Assembly (NCBI GenBank): GCA_002803225.1
Contig: NXFV01001754.1
Span: 1 to 50,059 of the forward strand
DNA length: 50,059 nucleotides
Reading direction: 5' to 3'
Source: Gamarada debralockiae
Taxonomy: Eukaryota; Ascomycota; Leotiomycetes; Helotiales; Hyphodiscaceae
Part shown: positions 28,515-39,300 of the stretch, piece by piece
Numbering within the stretch: the first letter of the stretch is position 1
How the letters are laid out: the number at the start of each line of letters is the position of its first letter
Notes under the pieces: model-generated
The model's database searches: none
What the model was told of the DNA's origin: nothing
Seen by the model: the letters and a program-made list of their open reading frames with translations, nothing else
Position numbers and translations under genes: made by a program

Positions 28515-31500
28515 ATGCACCTCACTAACCAATCTTTGGTTGCTGCCAAGCTGGAGAATCAACGTTCAGTCCTAGGTGTTATAGAAACCCAAATACAAAC
28601 GCTCACGGATACACAACGGGGATTGAATCAAGACAGTTGCGACCTTTTGAGCATGAAGAATGGACTCAGCACTCAGCTCAAGGATCAACGTTCAATCTTA
28701 AGTGTTATGGAAACCCAGATACGAACACTCACGAATACACAACGGCAATTGAATCAAGACAGCGATGATTCTTTGCGCGTCAACCACGAAATCAAGGAAA
28801 TCAAGGAAATCATCACTAAGCTCGAGGATAGAATGTCGAGAGTATTGGAAGCTCAAAAGCAGGTACAGGTCCAAGCGTTCGAAGCTTCATCTTCAGAATG
28901 CTCAAATGTTCTTTTCGTTACGGATCCTGCCATTGACATGGTGGAGATAACGAATCGCAAAGACAAACTCATCCCTGCGTCATGCGACTGGGCACTCGAG
29001 ATTTTGTTCGACTTCCTTTCCAAGGATCATTCCGGCAGACTTTGGTTTCACGGAAGTCCCGGAACAGGGAAGACCATGATAGCTATAGCGTTTGTGGAAA
29101 GCCTCTTAAGATACACCGCGTTTTCATCCAACGCAGAAAGTATTGTGGAAAGGCTCTTACAAGGCTTCGAGCAATCAGATTATGGCTTCCCAGACCATCA
29201 TGCACAGCGCCTCTCTAATTTGGCGAAGACTTATGTTTCGGAGCTCGCAGAAAGATTTTTGAAGGAATTGCATCCAATTCCACCAGCTCTTTTGCAAGAA
29301 ACTGCTAGGCAGTGTGAGGAAAAGATCTACAACACCATCTCAGCCTTCCGGACCAACAAGATACCATGCCCAGAAGGAGAGGTCGAGGAACTCCTAAAGG
29401 ACGCAGACTTAGATATTCGCACCGCCAGGGAAGATCGACCCAAACGAATTCGAAGTTTCGCCTTTGTGGGCTACTTCTTCTGCGACAATACTTCTAATCG
29501 ACACAATGATTTAGGTCATGTCTTGCGGAGCTTGCTTCGTCAGTTGCTCCAACGGGTTCAATTCTACGATTTTGAACCTGCACGAAACTTTCTGACATGC
29601 TTCAAATGCAAAGGAGAGTTAATGTTTTCATCGCCTGAAGCGATTTGGGCAGAACTTCGAAAAGTGCTTGGTTGGTCTCAAATCCATAATGTGTGCTTCA
29701 TTGTCGACGGACTCGATGAATGTGATGAATGTTCTCTGGAGAGATTTCTTTCTCTACTAAACGCCAATGACGGACTAGAAGGTTCCAACCATCCCAGGCT
29801 TCCTACCTGCAGAGTCAAATGGGTATTCCTAAGTCGATATGCTATTACTTTGAAGGATTCTTTGGGTTCCGGTGCTTCTACAAAGATTGTGAAATTGGAA
29901 GACAATTCTGTTGCAATCAGCAGCGCTGTGTCCAGATACATCGAGATGAAGGTCAAAGAACTTTCCAAAATAAAACGATATGACATTGAATTACAGCGTC
30001 ATATCGCAACAACCTTCCAGCGTAAAGCTAATGGCACCTTTTTATGGGTTGCTTTAGCCTACAGGGAACTTCGAAAGCCGAATGTACGATCGATTCATGT
30101 TCTTGGGATCCTGGAAAGATTACCACCAGGTTTGGATCAGCTCTATGCTCGCATATACAACCAAATCATGTCCAATGAGTTCCCAGGCGTGGTCGGATCT
30201 GTCATCGAGATACTTCGTGCTGTCGTCCTGGCGCTGAACCCACTCACTACTGATGAGCTTGCTGTAGTGGCGGGTTTACCTGTAAGGGATCAAATCCAAG
30301 TAGAAGAGTACGTAGAGCAGTGTGGTTCCTTCGTTTCAATACGGCCCGAAGACGGTGTCAGAAGAGTCGTCATTGTTCACCAATCGGCCAAGGACTATTT
30401 ATTGCTGCACGAAGACAAAAGGCTGTTTTCTTCAGACTGCGCAATTGAGCATGCAGTAATTACTCTCAGATGCCTTGAATACACGGCTTCTTTCAAAAAC
30501 TGTCTCTCCGAAACAGATACAATCGACCAGCTCAGGATCAAGTTCGGGCGAGGATGCGAGTACCCCTTGAGATCTTGGATAGATCACGGAAATCTCGCTT
30601 TTGAAGGAAGACCGACGGGAGTACACAATTTTCGAGAAGATTTCATAAGTTGTGAGATGTTTCGCTCTGAATCGGCTTTGTGGAGAGCGTGGGTTACCGT
30701 CTTTGATCAAAAGGTGTCCAAATTTCCTATTACACATTTCGCTGCATTTCGAGGTGCGGCATGGCTGCTAGAATTGATTAATCGACAAGGTAATAAAGTG
30801 GAAAGTATCCACATGGAAAGTTATAGAGTGACAGCGCTACAGTGGGCGGTGCAAGAGGGTCACTTCGAGGCGGTACGCTGGCTACTTGAAAACGGAGCAG
30901 CCCCTGATACTTTTGGGAATAGCTCTCCTGAATGCCCTGTCCAAACCACCGGGACATCCAGTCTTGCAGTCGCCGCTGGTAGATATCCCGATATCTTTCA
31001 CCTCCTGTTGGCTTTTGGAGCGCAACTCAACTCCCGAAGCGGGCAGGGAGAGACCCCCTTATTCCTAGCTGTTAAGAGTTCTGACTCGAAGGCTACGGAG
31101 CGACTTCTAGAAAGGGGAGCCAACCCCAACATTCCCGATCATTCTGGTCAATACCCCCTACATGTAGTAGAAAGCTACTCTGGGCGAGAAGTACTTCGTC
31201 TGCTTTTGAAGCATAGCGCCGATCCCAATATTAGCGACACTCAAGGACGAACACGATTACACTCTGAGGCCATGAAGATGGTGGTGGACGTTGATCTTGA
31301 GATTATAGATATACTTGTAGCATCAGGAGCCTCCGTCAATGTCAAGGATAAGGATTCTCACGAGCCTATATATTACGCCACCATCACGCCTAATGAGCCC
31401 GCTGTTGATAAATTTCTCGAGATGGGGGCGTCTCGTGACGAGTTCGACGCTGGGCGCCATTGGTATGAACAGAATATTTGGCGACCATGGCCCCTGCTAC

Positions 31501-31694
31501 GGCCACAATCTATTGATCCTGTAAGTCTCAACAAATCCGAAACTCGTTACGAATCTAATTCCTCTTGGGACTTGAGTTCTATGGCAGGTAGTCATTTTTG
31601 GAAGTATTTGACGTTCATTATTGAGATGTATTGCAAGCATTCACTCCAGGATAATGTAGGGTTAGCTCGGCTACTGGCACATCATCGTGCCTGA
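28515..31694 (+). CDS. NACHT-ankyrin STAND (NLR-like) protein
   Basis: A 1059-codon frame. Residues 1-120 are coiled coil with a duplicated 42-residue unit. Walker A GSPGTGKT is at 180-187, and Walker B FIVDGLDE at 395-402 is followed by the acidic CDECSLERF. Next come the winged-helix region with HQSAKDYLL (about 625-633) and ankyrin repeats from about 770 to 978 (e.g. TALQWAVQEGHFEAVRWLLE, TPLFLAVKSSDSKATERLLE). The last repeats are irregular, and the tail after 985 is unlike ankyrin. Established: fungal NACHT/NB-ARC proteins are signal-sensing ATPases. The sensor repeats bind a cue and the N-terminal domain executes cell death or another response. The effector-like domain lies just upstream in another frame (28007-28507). 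HET relics on both sides support a self/non-self recognition locus. Nucleotide-binding motifs are intact. Confidence 0.85.
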   Translation: MHLTNQSLVAAKLENQRSVLGVIETQIQTLTDTQRGLNQDSCDLLSMKNGLSTQLKDQRSILSVMETQIRTLTNTQRQLNQDSDDSLRVNHEIKEIKEIITKLEDRMSRVLEAQKQVQVQAFEASSSECSNVLFVTDPAIDMVEITNRKDKLIPASCDWALEILFDFLSKDHSGRLWFHGSPGTGKTMIAIAFVESLLRYTAFSSNAESIVERLLQGFEQSDYGFPDHHAQRLSNLAKTYVSELAERFLKELHPIPPALLQETARQCEEKIYNTISAFRTNKIPCPEGEVEELLKDADLDIRTAREDRPKRIRSFAFVGYFFCDNTSNRHNDLGHVLRSLLRQLLQRVQFYDFEPARNFLTCFKCKGELMFSSPEAIWAELRKVLGWSQIHNVCFIVDGLDECDECSLERFLSLLNANDGLEGSNHPRLPTCRVKWVFLSRYAITLKDSLGSGASTKIVKLEDNSVAISSAVSRYIEMKVKELSKIKRYDIELQRHIATTFQRKANGTFLWVALAYRELRKPNVRSIHVLGILERLPPGLDQLYARIYNQIMSNEFPGVVGSVIEILRAVVLALNPLTTDELAVVAGLPVRDQIQVEEYVEQCGSFVSIRPEDGVRRVVIVHQSAKDYLLLHEDKRLFSSDCAIEHAVITLRCLEYTASFKNCLSETDTIDQLRIKFGRGCEYPLRSWIDHGNLAFEGRPTGVHNFREDFISCEMFRSESALWRAWVTVFDQKVSKFPITHFAAFRGAAWLLELINRQGNKVESIHMESYRVTALQWAVQEGHFEAVRWLLENGAAPDTFGNSSPECPVQTTGTSSLAVAAGRYPDIFHLLLAFGAQLNSRSGQGETPLFLAVKSSDSKATERLLERGANPNIPDHSGQYPLHVVESYSGREVLRLLLKHSADPNISDTQGRTRLHSEAMKMVVDVDLEIIDILVASGASVNVKDKDSHEPIYYATITPNEPAVDKFLEMGASRDEFDAGRHWYEQNIWRPWPLLRPQSIDPVSLNKSETRYESNSSWDLSSMAGSHFWKYLTFIIEMYCKHSLQDNVGLARLLAHHRA
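28555..28775 (+). repeat. 126-bp tandem duplication in coiled coil
   Basis: Two copies, starting at 28561 and 28687, of about 89 bp of high similarity within a 126-bp period (AACGTTCAGTCCTAGGTGTT and AACGTTCAATCTTAAGTGTT). They encode QRSVLGVIETQIQTLTDTQR and QRSILSVMETQIRTLTNTQR. In frame, 42 residues apart. Confidence 0.9.
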
Positions 31695-32280
31695 TGTGCC
31701 ACAAACAGATTTCGAGAGTTTTGGAATCAGTCATGCTTCCACGTCACAACGCCCGAATTCGAAAGATGAGGGGAAATCTGGTCAATAGATGCTGGTGGGA
31801 TGCCATTCGGAAGCTAAGACATCTACCCAGCTAGGAGCTAGGAGAATTCGCTATTTTACAAGTGCACGGGCTGGTTGAAATACTCTTGTAAATCATATCC
31901 ACAGAGAGAATTTCAACTTTTGGGAGACGCGGGTTAGCTGTCGTTAATAGGGTTTACACTTTGCCCCACAACATAATGTATTTGACCGCTTTGCACCATA
32001 ACCAATAACTCCAATTGTCATTGAACTCCTTCCCCGCAAGTATATCGCAATGCAACTTCTCGTCCGCGTACGCAATCAACTTCGATAGGTGACTATTGAG
32101 GCACTCCTTCCTCCTACAGCGTGGGCTTAGTAAGCAAATTGTCCCTGATAAATTTGTTCCCAATTAGAACGTCGAAGGGTAGACTATCTAAAATGAGGGT
32201 GAACCGTAGAGTAATCTTAGAATCTGGCTGAACCATGTTGCCAGTTCCATCCTTGAACGTCACTTTGCTAACAGGTTGTA
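31695..32280. other. Intergenic
   Basis: 3' flank of the NACHT-ankyrin gene. No feature recognised. Confidence 0.35.
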
Positions 32281-32600
32281 ATTATTTTTTAAATTATATA
32301 TAATTTTTAAAGATTTACTTTAATGATTTTATATTTTTTATATTAAGAATACATTAATATAATCTTAAATTTTATTTAAGTCTTTAAAATTTTTTTTTTA
32401 AAATAATAATAATAATAATATTTATTTTAAGTTTTTTTTAAAAAAAAATAAAAAAAGGGTTTTAATATAAATTATTAAAAACCCTCAATATTTATTTTTG
32501 ATAAAATTATAACTAAAATAAAGATTTATTTAAATATTATTTGATTTTAATTTAAAGAGATTATAAAAAAAGAAATTCGTAAGGGCCAGAATTCTTATAG
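32281..32600. repeat. AT-rich island
   Basis: Nearly all A/T, with homopolymer runs, an (AAT)n tract at about 32402-32420 and a hairpin AGGGTTTTAAT.../...ATTAAAAACCCT at about 32456-32486. Composition contrasts sharply with both flanks. It abuts the 5' truncation of the second HET relic. Confidence 0.8.
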
Positions 32601-32639
32601 TTTATTTAAGGATATTTAGTCAGTGTTCGTAAGAGGCCA

Positions 32640-34290
32640 GCCTGAGGATCTGCCGGCGGTGCGACTTGTTGACTTTGCTCGTTAATGTCAATATAGTATG
32701 CGCAAATCGGCTCGACTTGGTTGAAAGAGGGCTTCAAGTCATGCGAATGGGTCTAATATTCTCAAGGGCCCACGAAGTTGTCGCTTGACTGGGAGTAGCT
32801 GCCAATGACTCGAGCCGGGTAATGGAACTGGTCCACGCAGAAGGCAGACTGTCTCGCTACGACGACAGAAGGGGAGTCCAAGCTAGGTACCGAGGATATG
32901 ATCGGTCATTGGATAGCCTCACATCTAATGAGAGTTCTTCTGAGGACAGTCTTGATGACAACCCGTTTCAAGCCTTCTTCTCAAGACCATTTTGGCGACG
33001 TGTCTGGATTATCCAGGAGGTAGCAAAAGCTCGAAATTTGCAATTGCTATGTGGGAACCGGAGCGTATCTTGGGCCGCATTTTAGAATTATACGGCCGAA
33101 GTTCAAAATCTTCCTCGCGAGATCAAAGCATTTAAGATTTCCGTCGCCAAGATCAAAACCGAAAGCCTCCTGCTCTTTTCGCAGCGTTAAAAAGGAGCAA
33201 ACGTTTTGAATCCAGCGACAATCAGACAAGATCTATGCTTTGTTGGGACTCACTTCAGATGGCTCGGAAATTGTTCTAACTCCCAACTACGTACATCCAC
33301 CTAAGAAAGTGTACTTTCAAATGATGATAGAAACACTTTCGGTTTCCCACTTTTCATATCTCACAGGTCCAAATCCACGTACTATGAGAGCAAGTTGAGT
33401 AATATCGGTCCGGATTGGACAAACCTCGGAGGAGGCATACCGGGCTGGATATTCCCGGTCTTAGCCTCTTTACTCATACCGTACGACGGGTAACGATACG
33501 AGGCTCACCACACCTTCCTAAACTGAGCGCCCATTTTTTGCAATATTTATCCTATTCAGGATTAATATCTTCTAGCTCTATCCTTGATTCAATCGGCAGC
33601 CTTGCCACCTCTCTCAACATCCCACCGCCAGGCCCAGACGCCTTTGCCCATCTCTGTTCTAACGCAAACTGGGCTCCTATAAAACGGCCCAAAACATTCA
33701 GGGAACACTTTTCCAACTAGGTCGTGGCAAACCAGGGCTTAATGTGTCATGGAAGTACATTGAGTCATTGGGTGGAGATGTACTTAAACATAGATGCAGA
33801 CAAAAAAGGCCGTCGAGCAATGACAGGGACGATAGCGTCGAGGAAGGACGTTGAAGTCATGAAAACCGTCGATAAGGATAAGGAAACCTTTCTTAAAAAT
33901 GTGTGGCACCAGTCAAGAAGTCGGTTACGTTTTGCAGTCAGCCAAAAGTCCGCGGTGCCTGGGGATGTGGGCGATCAAGCAAAGGAAGGGGATCTCATTT
34001 TTCTGCTTCGACACAGTACAATGCCCATCGTCCTTCGAAATGATGGGGAGAATTTTCACTTCATTTGCGAGGCTCACTTCCCCCAGATGGGTATATCATT
34101 GTCGAAGGAGAAAGATGGGAAAATAGGCGGGCAGAAGCCAGGCATGCTGGAGATCCTGGATGCGGAAGACATCGAAATCGAGGAGGGCGACGGAGATGAC
34201 CACACAGTTCGCATGACGAGTCATATTTTACCTCATCAGACTAAAGTAGTAGATCGAGCTTCAGCATTGTTGAGGGAGAAGAGACATTAA
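32640..34290 (+). pseudogene. HET-domain relic, C-terminal part (second)
   Basis: Beginning beside the AT island, the plus strand reads LRICRRCDLLTLLVNVNIVC, then ANRLDLVERGLQVMRMGLIF and SRAHEVVA, followed by TGA where Trp is expected. It continues LGVAANDSSRVMELVHAEG and FFSRPFWRRVWIIQEVA. These correspond to the HET-domain middle (L-W-[VI]-D-A-[IL]-C-I-N-Q, E-R-x2-Q-V, W-x-R-x-W-I-x-Q-E). A TAG at 33083-33085 ends that frame. DKIYALLGLTSDGSEI (about 33217 onward) is in another frame. The conserved C-terminal GDLIFLLRHSTMPIVLR segment is open at 33724-34290. The N-terminal ALSYCWG part is absent. Multiple stops and frame changes mark a pseudogene. It has its own WIDALC-equivalent, so it is not the missing half of the relic at 26.98 kb. 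Confidence 0.75.
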
Positions 34291-36354
34291 TACGAATACT
34301 GTAATGCGCTTTCCAGAGTGCAGATCCTGTAGTAAGAGATTTTCTTTAGACCTAAATGATGGTGTCACGTACATTTTCACTGCTCTCAAATCCAAGTGAG
34401 CGTTTCTATAGGGGGCAAACTTCACCGCATACCCAGTTTCAAATCGGGACCAAGACAGAAGGCCATCAACAACGACATGACCAGCGACACAAATTATTCG
34501 GTCGACAATGAAATGTGTATCACAACCTACCAAAAGATCATTGCTCTTATCCAAAGAACAATTTCTTGATGTACTTGGTTATTAGTTTCCCAATGAAAAA
34601 CAAACAGACGTGAGAGATTCAGACAGCCTGAGTTGAGAATCTGTGGGAGTCGTGCTCAGACCTCGCTGCTCGCCTTTGAAAGTCTGTTCCCGATTCTTGA
34701 AGAAGGCAAGTGAAACAAGGTATAGAAAGAGAAATGAGCTCTGAGAAGTCGTCCTACTCCTAGTGACGTAATTGTAAAGCCTGTATTAGCGATTGAAGAG
34801 GTGCAATCGCCTCAAGGCTTCAATCAGCTGACTTTTTTTTTTTTAAAAAAAAAAGGGAGATCCAAGAACTGTGCTCTTAAGATCATCAATTCTATCAATT
34901 ACTGGGTATCATTATGCAGGTAAAATTTTGGAAATGTGCACTGCAACATTTGAAAGTTGATGCTGGCTGGAGTCGTTGAAAGCAGGAATCATCATATTGG
35001 TCACATGACATGACAGACAGGTGAAGTTTCCGAAATGGTTTCCTAATAGATAAGACAATACACAAATAGATGACAGACATCGAGTTGCTAGGTGTTTTTG
35101 GCCTATACTACTCTTTCCGTCCCTTCCAAAACTTGAGATTGTTTAATGGGCAGCTGACACCCTTCCCCTCTTCTCCTGTCGACCAGAACAAGCCAGAACC
35201 ACCTCCTTCAAACACTCCCAAGAAAAATTCCTTTTTTTTATTTTTTATTTTTTTAATATGTATCTTTAACCAAGGCTGCTTTCCCGGATAAGATGTCTGA
35301 CTCACGGCCTAGCGTCTCTGAATTGCCCAGCCAGATGGAGTGATTCCCAGGACAGAAAGTCCATGTTCAGGACATCAAGGTTCGAGCTACTTAACTCGTT
35401 TGAGGTACATGAAGTGCATAGCTCAGTAACCCAGAGGTGGAGAGATCTGTTTATATTAACATCCAACCTTGAAGATTAAAACCAAGTAGATCAGGGAGAC
35501 AGTCACCCTGAGAAGATTGCTCAAATCCTTTCAACAAGCACATGCCATAGGTTTCAAAGCCCTAATGATCACTTTCTAGGCTCTCCATCCAGCTATGATG
35601 ATTCAAGACCCTAAAACCGTCGTCTATCGCTGTTCCTTTACTCAAAGGTCCACAATCTTCAACGACGCACTTGTTTTCACCTCATCGTGAAAATCACGTG
35701 CGGCACTTAGCTTCGCCTATGAAGATATCTGACAACAGAGTAAGCCATGGCACAACCACACCAAGCGGGGCCCACCGATCAGTCCCTGCAAAAACTAAAA
35801 GATGGATCTATCTTCAATCTCTTCTTCAAAATATACTTTCCTTCAACAATAATCTGCTCATGTGCCAAGATGATGGCTTGGAGTCGGCGGAAGTACCACT
35901 ATATGGGGCACAGGAAGCCCTGGCACGGGGCACTACAACATCCTGCTTTCAAGGGCTGGCGTTGGTAAATCCTCGTTTGTGCTAACTGAGGGCGGTGAAG
36001 GAATGAGAGTGAATGAGACGAGTGGATGGGGAGGTGGAAACGAAGAGAAAGAGACTCACGCAGAATGGAATAGGGGCCTTAGACGGCGTTCTCCTTTGCC
36101 TGATTTCTTTGTTTATCTCTCAGCTGAGAGTTTCGATGGTGAGATTCATTGAAGTGTGAATCAGACGATGAGAAGAGTGAATGAGATGCAGTAGCAACGA
36201 ACTTCTGGCCGCAGGGCAGAGGGAAGAGCTCGGCTTCCGAGAGATTTGTCGCAGGAGATCCAGCGGAAGCATACGAAATATCAGGTGAGCACTTGACTCT
36301 GAAAGAAGTTGGAGAGGGAATGAGGTTGGAGTTAACAGTGGATGACAGAGACAG
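34291..36354. other. Intergenic, about 2 kb
   Basis: A run of T directly followed by a run of A lies at about 34832-34856. A possible plus-strand reading frame begins at 35747 (MAQPHQAGPTDQSLQKLKDG) and ends near a GTAAAT...GTGCTAACTG pair at 35965-35990; family unknown and too weak to call. Otherwise the upstream region of the gene at 36355. Confidence 0.3.
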
Positions 36355-39300
36355 ATGAGCATGCAAGTTTTGCATGCATCACGCGCTGTTCCTGGCCGGG
36401 CTATTCAACCTACCCAACCCTTCCAGCAACAACTTGACAACCCTCAATACCATACCTCCACAACTAGTGTCGCAATGCGTCCACCTCTTGGATTCCCTTC
36501 CACACTTCCCCAAACTCAGACCTGCCAACCTCAACTTCAAGTTCCTCGACCTCGATTCAACTATCAGCCTCAGCTTCCACGAGCTCAACTTCACCCTCGA
36601 CTAGCTCACTTTCTTCAACTTCTACAAAATCAAACCTACCAACCTGATCTCCGCCAAGGACGATCAAATATGGCTGGCAATCTCGACCCTGCGCGCCGTC
36701 AGCGTAACCTCTCTCACGATATCGGCGTCTTGGCCCAGCGAGCAGGTCGTCGAAATGCTTCGCAGGGTTCCTTCGAGGCAAATGCGAACAATTCCGAAAC
36801 CCGTGAATCTCGCCTTCCGCAAAACGTCTTTGGCCTTCAAAGAACCGCTTCACCTTTGGCTGTGACGCAATACCAAGCACAACGCTCGCTTGCCTCAGCT
36901 GAGATTCCTCCAGTTTTCGCTCTTGCGCATCCCCATTCTCGCGAGGTACGTGTTGCTCGAGTAAGAGATCTCGACAGAGGATTGGGGTACGGTCTCGGAC
37001 TCGGACTCGACTCGAATATGTCCGGCCAACTCCCTCGAAACCTTCAGGAAGCTGCCGTGGCGTCGCGCCATCACGCTCAACGTGTCCGAGCCATGCAACG
37101 CGATTTGGCTGCCGACCCAAACGTCATAGTCCATCAAACTCCTGGTTCCTCTACGCAGTTGACTGCAGCAGGTCCTCCTCTTACCGGTCACGATACCACA
37201 TCCGCGACTACTCTCCCAAGCGTGCTCAACCCCTCCTATCGCCAGCCGATGATGAATTACAAGCAAGGCCTCCAAGCTATCATTAACGAGACTGGACCCC
37301 TCTTGTTCCGCCTTACGCAACTCGAACCAACGCCTGTCTCGGTTGTTTTTTACGATGATGGCAATCGCTCGATCGGCATCTCCGAAGGCTTGGTTTTGAC
37401 CAAGGAAACTGATCTCAAGGCTCTTGTTACGTTTACTCAAGAGCTTCTCGATGAGCAATGCGAGGACAGTGCTGGACATGATGGAGAACGCTTGATTATC
37501 AAGATCATCGAGATTCGTAACGGTACCAAGGAGACTAAGCAGGGCTATCCTGCGCTCAAGGGCGAATGCATTGGAGGCCAAAGAGGTGAATTCACGTCAT
37601 GGGTTCGATGGGTTACAGGCGGTGACATGGAGATGTATTGGAAGGCTTATCGCATCGAGTTGCAGACACAGGCGCCGCAGCCGGGTTCGAAGCTTCCTGT
37701 CGTCAAGTCGATTTTCAAGGTTAGGACTGTTCGTCAGATTCTGGACTCGAACAGCGAATATTATCGGGGTGGTTATGAGTTTATTGATGATCCGACTGTC
37801 GCAGCTACTCCTCCTACAATTTGGAACGACGGTCGTAGACGAGAGAACGGTGGTGTTGCATTGGAGTCGGCCAGTGGTGCTGATACTGCCAGAGAGGCTT
37901 CGGGTGACCGTTTTCCTTCTCTCAATCAAGATTCCGGCCAGCTTCGATTTGGAGGAGATGCATCTGCATCTAGTTTCGGGTCTGCCAATAGTAGCTCAAG
38001 CAGAAATCTCAGTCAAGTTTTCGGCCAACTTCAGTTTGGTGGAGACGCAGCCGCATTTGCTTCCGGTTCTGTTAACAGCGGTTCAAGCAGCAATAGTGGT
38101 GAGGCTCCCGGGGCCAGCGCGCCAAAGGAAAAGCCTAAGTCCGTCGATCCGACTAGAAACTGGGGTTACTATCAGAGAATGGGTGGCGATCCTAGAATGC
38201 ACAAGCTCTATGACTTGTCTCATGTCCCATTCGAGGTCGAAGATTCCCCACAGCCCATGCCAGCTCCTTCTCCTTTCACTACTCCAGACATTATCTTCCA
38301 CATGCAAGATGGCTGGAACGACAACGAGACCCAGGGTTCCCTTACTCCTAGGGCTTCAGATGGACCCGTTCGCCCCCCTTATTCTGCTGCCGAGAAAGCA
38401 TGGCGAGAGAAGGCGGCTAGAGAATTTGAAGTAGCTATCAGCTTCGAAGATGATGACAGTTTCTTCCCCAACTATGACACCCAGATCCTTGACGCGCGCA
38501 AGATTCTTACGTCACGTCTGATGGGAGAGCAGAAGCAACATAGTGCCAAGGGAAAAGGCAAAGAGACCGAGGCCAATAACTTCTTCAATGGTTACTGCGC
38601 TCCTGATGGCAGTCAGGATCATCTACTCGTGTTCGGTTTCGACTCTCCGAACTGTAGTGAAAAGGTAAATGCCAAGAAGACGGATACAAACGACTTGTTT
38701 ATCGGCTTTAGCGAGGCTGACGGAGGCCACGGCCAAATGTGTGTCTCCGGTTCCGAAGCCGAGAGTTATGATGGCCAGGGAAAGGCGAACCAGGCAGACG
38801 ATAACAATCCCTACGGTGATTATGTTGCTCCCGAATCCAGCCAGGATCATCATGTTCCGAGTTATGGCGACAGCTTCAACAACTCCAACATGTTGCAGTT
38901 CCCAATTTCTACAGCTACCACCGCCCCTGCCAGCAACGCCAAGTCTCCTCATGCGAAGGCCTCTTCCATGAACATCCACGCTCCGGACTTCAACTACCAA
39001 CAAATGATTGACCAATCGAACGCCAATACTTTATCGCCTTATCTTCAGAGTCTCGCTGGTCCTCAACCATCTTATACCCGACCTAACCCGTACGGCCACA
39101 TGGTTGGTCAACGCGGATCTCGCACACCTGTTATGCAAGCCCCTTCACCAACAATGGCTGGTAATCAGGCTTCTTCCATCCAGAAGAGCAACTCCTCTGC
39201 TGCCCTGTTCTCCTCTGATTTCAGGCCCAACCTTGGCAATCAGTCGTTTTATCCGCAGCAGAGCAGCTCGTCAATCTTACCTTCTCCAGACCATCCCTAT

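Noticed and set aside
28438..28547. Intron joining the NLR N-terminal and NACHT frames
   Set aside because: The available GT donors are in phase 2 while the acceptor at CCAAG requires phase 0. A 30-bp alternative is too short.
26980..34290. A single HET gene split by insertion of the NACHT-ankyrin gene
   Set aside because: Both relics contain the WIDALC-equivalent region, so they overlap and must come from two genes.
36557..37581. Long minus-strand frames (187 and 228 aa) opposite the large gene
   Set aside because: Antisense shadows of the 1136-aa gene, with no independent motif or splice signals.
37571..38434. 287-aa plus frame inside the large gene
   Set aside because: Overlaps in another phase and has low-complexity Arg/Leu/Ser content caused by the codon bias of the true frame.
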